In this document: positions 57,500 through 64,000 of the stretch, piece after piece
How the letters are laid out: each line of letters opens with the position of its first letter
How positions within the stretch are numbered: the first letter of the stretch is position 1
Origin: Triticum aestivum
Taxonomy: Eukaryota; Streptophyta; Magnoliopsida; Poales; Poaceae
Assembly: GCF_018294505.1 (NCBI RefSeq)
Contig: NC_057807.1
Coordinates: forward strand, 171,024,883-171,088,882
Length of the DNA stretch: 64,000 bases
Direction of reading: 5' to 3'
The notes under the pieces: generated by a model
The model's database searches: none
What the model saw: only the letters and a program-made list of their open reading frames with translations
What the model was told of the DNA's origin: nothing
Program-made: the position numbers and the translations under genes

Positions 57500-58230
57500 G
57501 TACCGTCAGTGTGTTACGAAGATAAAAGATCATTGTCGACATACATGTAGCATGTGAGATACCCGAGAGACGATGAACGCGTATAGGTCTAGAGAGATAG
57601 TCCTATATAAGCATGAGTGATAGCTATATGAGACGAATATCTGGATTAAAGGGGATTCAAATATTTAAACTGGAGATCACGACATCGATAATATCATAAC
57701 ACAAATTGGTGTATCAAACATGCATATTCATTTGAATTTGGGGACACGTGTAATGTTATATAGTTTATCAATATTGGTGATCCATAGATTCTTTAGTTAG
57801 AAACAATGCATGGTTTATATGCAATTAATGTCTAAACGGGATTACACTATATGTTGCGTGTGTGAAACACATTATACATGTTTGAGAAGTAAAAAAAACC
57901 CGCATGAAACACACATTAATTGGAGACAGTTAGCGAGGAATGCATACATTGGATTTCAACATAAGTGGTTTCAAATATGTGAAAATCCAAATTGATGGAT
58001 ACAACCTTATTAATCTGAGATCATGCCATTTGTAAACCATATTTATGTATAAAGGGTGTTGTGCTTTTGAAAGTATATATAAAAAACTGATGTATATAGA
58101 ATTTTATTCCATTCAAAAATGGATCCCACCCAAAAACAATATGATACAAATGGGATTCGAATTGAGTTGGCACGGTAAACGTCCACTCTGCAAAATTTGA
58201 AAGAAGCGGGGAAAGTCACTGTAACCGCCC
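57500..58230. other. AT-rich intergenic stretch, no gene seen
   Basis: No frame above 61 codons. No TE end recognised. Confidence 0.4.
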
Positions 58231-58712
58231 AAAACCAAAATCTGCTAGATGGAAATTACTACTGCCTATCCCTGCCACGCAAAGCCTATCTGCTCGATTT
58301 CTATAGGTTACGATAGGGGTAGGTTTGTAATTTCACTCAAACGTGACATAACTGCCTCTCACCCGGATTCATACATGGTGGGTGCCAAAACACATGTTTC
58401 CTTCGCCGAAATCGACTCCCTCCCCGATCCATACACGGTGGGCACCAAAAACAAACTATCGTCGGCAAATATTTGGTGTATGTGAGATTACCGTCCTATC
58501 CCCAACCGACTAATATTGTTGTGATGTAGGAAATTTGAAACAGGGGCTAAGTTTGTAAATTCCCTCGCATTTGAGACAAGCGCGCCCTCGAGACATGGTT
58601 ACCACCTTCCTCTCAACCTCCCTTTCCCCATTCGTACTACATGGGTGCCAAAACACCCTCTCCACCCTAGCCTCCTGCGTCCGCCATCACATCCACCGCC
58701 GTCCTCCTCCAC

Positions 58713-59031
58713 CATGCGGGAGCTGATACCACGATGCTGCCGTCTATTACAAGAGATCGACCTCTCTCATCCACGGCTTCGAACCGGGATCCTTGCATCC
58801 CGTCCTCTCGCTTCATCCCCACCGTTGTTCACCTTGCCGGCGCCGCTCCTACAACCGTCTCGTCCACCACGCCCTGCTGCCACCGTCTACCCTCCTAGAT
58901 CTGCTTCCACGCCGCCAACAGCCATCGCTACCGCAGCACCGCCGAATTCTCAGCAGATGCATACACGGCACCGCACCAGAGGCGGTACTCTTTCGTATCT
59001 GCTCAACTTATTTACCGCAGCAAGAAAATAG
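58713..59031 (+). CDS. Possible first exon of the transposase-like gene
   Basis: ATG in a good context (CACCATGCGG) opens MRELIPRCCRLLQEIDLSHP, then a Pro/Ser/Ala-rich stretch to a stop at 59031. The upstream region (58630-58712) is CT-rich, like a plant leader. It may be leader rather than coding sequence; no splice junction to the exon copies at 60.2 and 61.0 kb is certain. Confidence 0.25.
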
Positions 59032-59633
59032 ATCACCACTGCTTTAGTCTGATTTCTTGTCCATCATATACTTGCTAGTTGAAAGCAAACATTGGTTGCG
59101 AAGTTGCCTTTGCCCGGTTTGCACCTTCAGATCCTCCATGGCACACTCAACACTATACTTCCAATGCTTATGGTTTTCCCCTTTTAGATGCCACACTAGT
59201 TAAATCACAGTAGACTAAATTTCAAAATTGGGTCAATCGATTTTTCAGTGCTTGCCGGAGTTCACCGGTGCGAACAAAGGGGCTCGGGTGGGGATGGTGG
59301 TTGTGGGGGGCGGTGGTGGGGCCTCACCGACGAAGAAAACTCAACGCAGGTGGGGACGGGTGTGGGGGTGGGGGTGGCAGAGGAACATAGGCGATGGGGG
59401 CCGGTGGACCGGCCGGCGGCCTGTGTGGTGTTCCGTATGGGATGAATCGGAGACGAGGAAGAAGAAGGGTTAGCAGACGTAGGATCTTCATCCAACCGCC
59501 TGAAATGGTCAAGATACTGCACGGAGTTGCATTCTTATTGCGCTCTGGTTCATCATGTGTGGGCACTGCGCAACGAACATTTTATTATCCAATCTTCTTT
59601 AGCATGTTCCTGTTCATTCTTCTTTAATAAGTA

Positions 59634-59792
59634 CTCTCTCCATTCCTAAATACGAATCTTTGTATATATTCCACCAGGGACTACATATGGAGCAAAATGA
59701 GCGAATCTCCACTCTAAAATGTATCTAGATACATCTGTATGTGATCCATAGTGGAAATCCCTACAAAGACTTATATTTTGAAACGGAGGGAG
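59634..59792. mobile_element. Complete Stowaway MITE (159 bp)
   Basis: CTCTCTCCATTCCTAAATAC on the left and AAACGGAGGGAG on the right are flanked by TA on both sides (59632-59633, 59793-59794). The typical CTACATATGGAGCAAAATGA body is present. Confidence 0.9.
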
Positions 59793-59896
59793 TATGATAG
59801 TAGTACAGTATGTTCCTTGTAGTGAAGATGAGCAGGGACATTTGCAGTGTAGAGGTCTATACGGTCGGTTGTGATGGACACTTTGAACTCTTCGGG

Positions 59897-60010
59897 CCTC
59901 TTTGATTTGTAGGATTTTGTAAACATAGGAATAGGATTTGTAGTGGCTTGCCCACTTGAATCCTATAAGAATAGCAATGAAATGCGGTGAGACGTGTCGC
60001 CTTTGAGAGT
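59897..60010 (+). mobile_element. Tourist-like MITE fragment (left part)
   Basis: GGGCCTCTTTGATTTGTAGG then ATTTTGTAAACATAGGAATAGG is a Tourist-type terminus. The other end is missing. Confidence 0.55.
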
Positions 60011-60218
60011 TACACTAATATTAATAGTACCGCACCTTTAGTTGAAGAGAGCTGGTCTCCGAACCCTTTCTAGCCGTACCGGCAATACTAGCACATATAT
60101 TCCAGCAAGTTCCACATTGCTGATTTTACTCTGATGCTTAAGGTTTTCCCGTTATATCTACACTATGATCTATGTAGCTACTTTGTGTCGCACTGGCAAC
60201 AGTCCATTCTTTAAGCTA

Positions 60219-60333
60219 AACACTGCAATGACTTGCAAAATTGGCACCAAGGCATTGAGTGCCATTCTGGATGCAATGAAACTCATACGCTCCCCACCTG
60301 TTGACTCTTGTTCAGAATATGATCCTAATGACT
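60219..60333 (+). pseudogene. First copy of duplicated exon
   Basis: 115 bp, identical to 61032-61146 but for three bases. It codes for the segment starting MTCKIGTKALSAILDAMKLI. The frame continues only to a stop at 60395 without a donor matching the second copy, so this copy is probably unused. Confidence 0.6.
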
Positions 60334-61017
60334 CTTGTTCAAAATTGCCACATATAGAGAGACAACATGGAATTGCATTTCTTTGGGCGCCGTGATTCAT
60401 CATGAGTGGGCAACCAACATTGTATGCAATGAAGCGGAACCTCAAGAATATGCTTCCTCTTCTGTTCTTTAACATGTTCCTCTTTTGTTATTTTGTATTT
60501 AGCACGTACAGTATGTTCCTTGTCAGGAAGGGGAGCAGGGACATCTGCAGTCAACAGCTGATAGAGCTGGCCTGTACGTGATCGATAGGCTTTCAATTAC
60601 TAGCGGCAATACAACACCGTATTTTCAAGCCAGTTCCACTTTCCCGATTTATATATCGTGGTTATGGTGTACCCCTTTTATGTACACTATGATCTGCCTA
60701 GTTGTTGTGTGCTCTTGTTATCATGGTTTGGCAATAAACTCTCTATACAGTATATTATGAACCTATCATCTGCCAACTATCCTTACTTCTGGAGCCTATT
60801 TTTTGTGTACTTGTGCCAGATTATATAAATGCACGCACCATATTACAGCACACATGAGCTCTCTCATCAGAATCCAGTGATAGCACACAAGTGTTTACAG
60901 GGGCGCCCCTATATTAGAATATCCTCTGCATTACAAAGATAATCTCACAACTATTTATGTTTTCATGGTTCTCAGATATTATACGTAATTACAGTGAATA
61001 TCAGAATCCGCGCATCA

Positions 61018-61199
61018 GAAGAATATTGTGGAACACTGCAATGACTTACAAAATTGGCACCAAGGCATTGAGTGCCATTCTGGATGCAATGAAACTCATA
61101 CGCTCCCCACCTGTAGATTCTTGTTCAGAATATGATCCTAATGACTATTCTAACCTCGAGGAGTCAAAGGCAGATGGCCTGTCATGTTCACCCATCAAG
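61018..61199 (+). CDS. Transposase-like gene, exon B
   Basis: It follows an acceptor-like CGCATCAG. The segment MTYKIGTKALSAILDAMKLI (ATG near 61042) leads into SCSEYDPNDYSNLEESKADG. Donor CATCAAG|GTGCCT in phase 0. Second copy of the exon duplicated at 60219. Confidence 0.5.
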
Positions 61200-61401
61200 G
61201 TGCCTGTTCTAATTTGGCAAGGTTTTATTGATTGCGCGTATCTTGCATATGTTGTCTTGCATTTCTTCTACTTTGTTGCACCGCCATCTGCTTAGTTTAC
61301 TCATCATATATGTCGAGATGCCATGCCCATCCATTATCAATACATATTCCATCTGTCATCATACCATGTTTTTCCACTCAAATTTTGTTCTTGTGCATCA
61401 G

Positions 61402-61878
61402 ACATCAAAAAGGAAGAGGGTGATTGCCGAACCTGAAGGAGCACCAGCAAAGTCCTTGAAAAACGTGGTTGTGCCGGAGAAATCAGACAGCACCCCACTT
61501 ATATTGGTTGTACAACCGGTGACACAAAACATAGGACCGACTGCAGCAGATTGTACCCATACTTCACTGGCCACACCACTAGCCCCACCACACAGGACCT
61601 GCACTCCAGCAAAAGGTATGCCGATTTCAGTTGCCATAGCACCAGCCGTACCACAGAAAAATCCCACTCCAGCAAAAAGTACAGCAAGTCCACAGGCCGA
61701 AGACCTATCCCAACTATAGAGACGACCAATTCCTGCAGACTTGAACCCCATTCCAGTTATTCCCCATTTAAAATACAATGCTTTCAATGTCGTTAGGGAC
61801 TACATGTATATACTCCCATCATGGGAAGATTATAGTGAGGACAAACACCATTTTCACATCTTCATGTCCCACTTATGT
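61402..61878 (+). pseudogene. Transposase-like gene, exon C with in-frame TAG
   Basis: Acceptor TTGTGCATCAG, in phase with exon B (…SPIK | TSKRKRV…). The frame is basic at first (KRKRV), then Pro/Ala/Thr-rich with a repeated TPAK motif. TAG at 61717-61719 follows AEDLSQL. The same frame then reopens (LKYNAFNVVRDYM, SWEDYSEDKHHFHIFMSHL) to a donor, TTATGT|GTAAGTG. Apart from the single stop, the whole 477 bp reads as one exon. Confidence 0.5.
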
Positions 61879-61990
61879 GTAAGTGTTATTATTCATGGTG
61901 ATTATTTTCCTTTTTTTGCTGATTGAACACGTCAATGATTTACATTACATTGTTGTAAGTAGGCGAGGGTCAATCTGGATAGTCATGATG

Positions 61991-62165
61991 AGCAAAGCTT
62001 GCTGCGCTTTTCAAGGAAGCATTGCAGCAGTATCGGTGTTACCTGAGGAAATCACACTTTGATGGCAAGTCTATAAACGAATTTCCGGTGAAGTCTCCTG
62101 TGCTAAATTTAGAAGACATTGAATGGGAAAACCTTGTTATGCACTGGTCTTGTTCCGAGGATGAG
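61991..62165 (+). CDS. Transposase-like gene, exon E
   Basis: Reads ALFKEALQQYRCYLRKSHFD, then GKSINEFPVKSPVLNLEDIE and WENLVMHWSCSEDE, up to donor GATGAG|GTACTA. This pattern (aromatic/basic helix, W..LV..W) is that of the plant Ptta/En/Spm transposase-like domain (Transposase_24). The exact acceptor is uncertain because the frame is closed upstream by TGA. Confidence 0.5.
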
Positions 62166-62238
62166 GTACTATCTATGATATAGCATGACAATTTGAACTT
62201 CTACTTTTTCGCATGTGCCTTATGGATCTTTTTTGTAG

Positions 62239-62318
62239 TATAAATCTGCTCGAAAAAGAATTCCGGTTTGAAAAGAACGACAGGATATCGCAAATATGTT
62301 GCCCGCTGCTTTCCTCTT
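62239..62318 (+). pseudogene. Transposase-like gene, exon F with frameshift
   Basis: After TTTTTTGTAG, YKSARKR starts in phase 0. A one-base shift then gives LKRTTGYRKYVARCFPL up to donor CTCTT|GTTAGT. The K/R-rich helix followed by a TTG-type turn fits the end of the Transposase_24-like domain. Without the shift the frame ends in TGA. Confidence 0.45.
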
Positions 62319-62840
62319 GTTAGTACCTATTGTCCTGTATCACTGTACTTGCATACATACCTGGTTCATTATATGACAACAGTGTGCATGATAGCTCAAT
62401 AGTTCACTCCAAATTATCTGATCTGCATGAATGGTTACATTAGTGTAGAATATATTCAATGCCAATGAAATTTTTTAGCCCTGCATTGTTCTTGTATGTA
62501 CCCGCTGTCCTTTATCAGTGTACTTATATTGACAGGTAGTTGTTCATGTACCATCACTCTGCAGCTTATTTTGCTTTGCCCTCCATTTTCTACACATTAG
62601 ATCTATATTTACTCTTACCATAAGGTTGGATAACACCGATGGTACTGAAGAAGTTTATGTCTGCATTGCTCTTGGCTGTACCTTTTGCATGTATCAATGT
62701 ACTTACATTTATAGCTACTTGGTTATGTAGCATCACTCTTCATCTTATCTTAAATATTCTCCATTTTTTCTTATATTGTCACATCTATATTTACTCTTAA
62801 CAAAATGTAGAATAAAGGCAATGCTTATGGAGAAGATTCT
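62319..62840 (+). repeat. Three ~175-180-bp tandem repeats, intron plus exon edge
   Basis: TGTACCCGCTGTCCTTTATC-type units start near 62322, 62497-62502 and 62677. The two complete copies are 62481-62660 and 62661-62840. The last copy carries the start of exon G (62811). The middle copy carries a diverged version of it. Confidence 0.65.
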
Positions 62841-62914
62841 ATGGTAAACTTCTTGAATTGCCCCCCCCCATCACGATGGACAAGGGCTTTAAAGAGCCTG
62901 TCTTCACCAATAAT
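62811..62914 (+). CDS. Transposase-like gene, exon G
   Basis: Acceptor AAAATGTAG, donor CAATAAT|GTAAGT. Contains a run of nine C near 62861-62869 that is prone to indels, so its frame is uncertain. Confidence 0.35.
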
Positions 62915-63402
62915 GTAAGTTTGTCCTTCTCAAGCCTTCAATCTTTGTTGTGTATATTTGGTTAGGCATGACTATAACAACTGTTTATTTTAGGTGTTTG
63001 CATCAAATTGCATGTTTAAAGTTCATTATGTAGTTCATAAACAAAAGTTTGTCCTTCTCAATTTAAGTTTTCAGTTGTACAACCAAGTTCCTTCTTCATA
63101 CCATGTAAATTAAACTACACAGAGCAAGTGATCTTATTTTGCCAATCTGAAATGGGATAAATTGACAGCACACTAACCATTTGATACTTATGAGTTGTTG
63201 ATCTGTAATCCAGTGGTGTCGTGAAGCTGCCAACTACTTCACAATGTCATTTCCTGCTATGTCTTGACCTGAACAATACCATATTGTGTTAATGCTATTT
63301 TAAACTGTGTCACTTCATTCGTCAGTAAGAAATGTGATGAATTGTCAGCACTGATACTTATACGTGCAAAACCTGCCATTTGTCTACTTGTTTGTCTTTC
63401 AG

Positions 63403-63495
63403 AGTGAGGAGGATATAAGTGTCAAACAAGCGCAGTCTCATCAGCTTGCTCAGGTGCTTGCGCTGCAGCTCCCGAGCAGGGCTAACTTTTCTTGA
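63403..63495 (+). CDS. Transposase-like gene, last exon
   Basis: Acceptor TTTGTCTTTCAG, then SEEDISVKQAQSHQLAQVLA and LQLPSRANFS, stop TGA 63493-63495. The following ~170 bases are T-rich and 3'UTR-like. Confidence 0.45.
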   Translation, partial: SEEDISVKQAQSHQLAQVLALQLPSRANFS

Positions 63496-64000
63496 ACTCT
63501 ATTGAAGTGTTGTCTGTTTTGTATATTATTTTGTTGGCGTGTTTAAATGCACTGGTGGCAATCTTTGATGCCCAATGTATGTAATATGCTGTCTGCTTGT
63601 GCTTTATTATCATAGTGGCAAACTTTGATGCCCAGTGGATGTAATATGCCGTAATTTCTTTATTGTATAGTCTAGGTTTTTTTTCTTATTCACGATGCTG
63701 CAGTTATTTTACTGTATATATATCATGTCTTCGCAGTAAAGCGGCCAAACCATAAAATTATAGTACATAATAGGGTTGTCATGCAAATCACTATGTATGA
63801 TCCGCATCATGGACCCCGTCATCTTGGTCCGTTAACAGGCCTAAATGTAAAATGGCCCACTAGTAGATTCGGGCCTTTAATAGGCCGAGTAAACCGTCGG
63901 TCTTATTTTTCCAAGAAAATTCAATGAGCTTTTAGGAGGCTGAAAAGTAGGTTGTGCCTGAAACGTGCCGAACAGCTCACGGGCCGGCAGCAGGCTGAAA
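63496..64000. other. 3' flank, old transposon-like words
   Basis: 3'UTR-like sequence to about 63750, then GGCCTAAAT/GGCCCACTAG/GGCCGAG words of the kind found in old DNA transposon ends. No gene seen. Confidence 0.4.

Noticed and set aside
1..64000. CRISPR-like or tRNA/rRNA features
   Set aside because: Regular repeats here are tandem or transposon-derived without spacers, and I found no cloverleaf or rRNA core sequence.

Overview
This window looks like intergenic DNA from a large, repeat-rich grass genome of the Triticeae type (wheat, Aegilops, barley or rye). The evidence is nested LTR retrotransposons, Stowaway MITE ends of the CTCCCTCC type, Tourist-like MITEs and (TA)n tracts. I cannot tell genus or subgenome from sequence alone. 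I see no rRNA, tRNA, CRISPR array or prokaryotic-style operon. Nearly all open frames here belong to transposable elements, are shadows on the opposite strand, or are broken.

Layout. 1-2330: three diverged tandem copies of a ~0.65-0.71 kb unit. 2331-8930: old low-copy DNA with a minus-strand promoter/leader remnant near 6.6-6.95 kb, a scattered short repeat motif, and several MITE pieces. 8934-8952 and 39945-40632: the two halves of a small two-exon gene. It is split after its sixth codon by a Copia LTR retrotransposon on the minus strand (8953-39939, target duplication ACTAG). The Copia element is of the SIRE/Maximus type, with an extra coiled-coil ORF between pol and the 3' LTR. It spans about 31 kb because it has taken insertions. 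Two related TIR elements (A, 13474-16697; B, 16743-20276) sit inside one (TA)n tract. A Gypsy element with ~4.8 kb LTRs (23921-35891) lies between the gag and protease regions.

40633-42730: flanking DNA with MITEs. 42803-50055: a complete 7.25 kb non-autonomous Gypsy-type element (target duplication GCCTC). It has a short gag on the plus strand, no pol, and a spliced antisense gene with a putative gypsy-type-transposon (Transposase_28-like) N-terminus and a long coiled coil. It is itself inserted in another open frame (50242 down to 50056, then 42802 down to 42731). 50060-58200: degenerate DNA with MITEs, a broken small ORF, a diverged copy of the 41-42 kb segment, and a GT/GA-rich tandem region. 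58.2-63.5 kb: a multi-exon plus-strand transposase-like gene with duplicated exons, one in-frame stop and one frameshift.

Order of events inferred from nesting and by-eye LTR similarity: the small gene was hit by Copia first (its LTRs differ at roughly one base in ten). The Gypsy with 4.8 kb LTRs and elements A and B came later. The 7.25 kb Gypsy is an independent insertion with LTRs that look more alike than those of Copia. The most unusual material is the pair of (TA)n-nested elements A and B, which share hairpin-bearing ends, internal ~165 bp repeats and a two-part base composition but carry no visible transposase. Next is the split gene, whose second exon consists of five exact 15-codon repeats.
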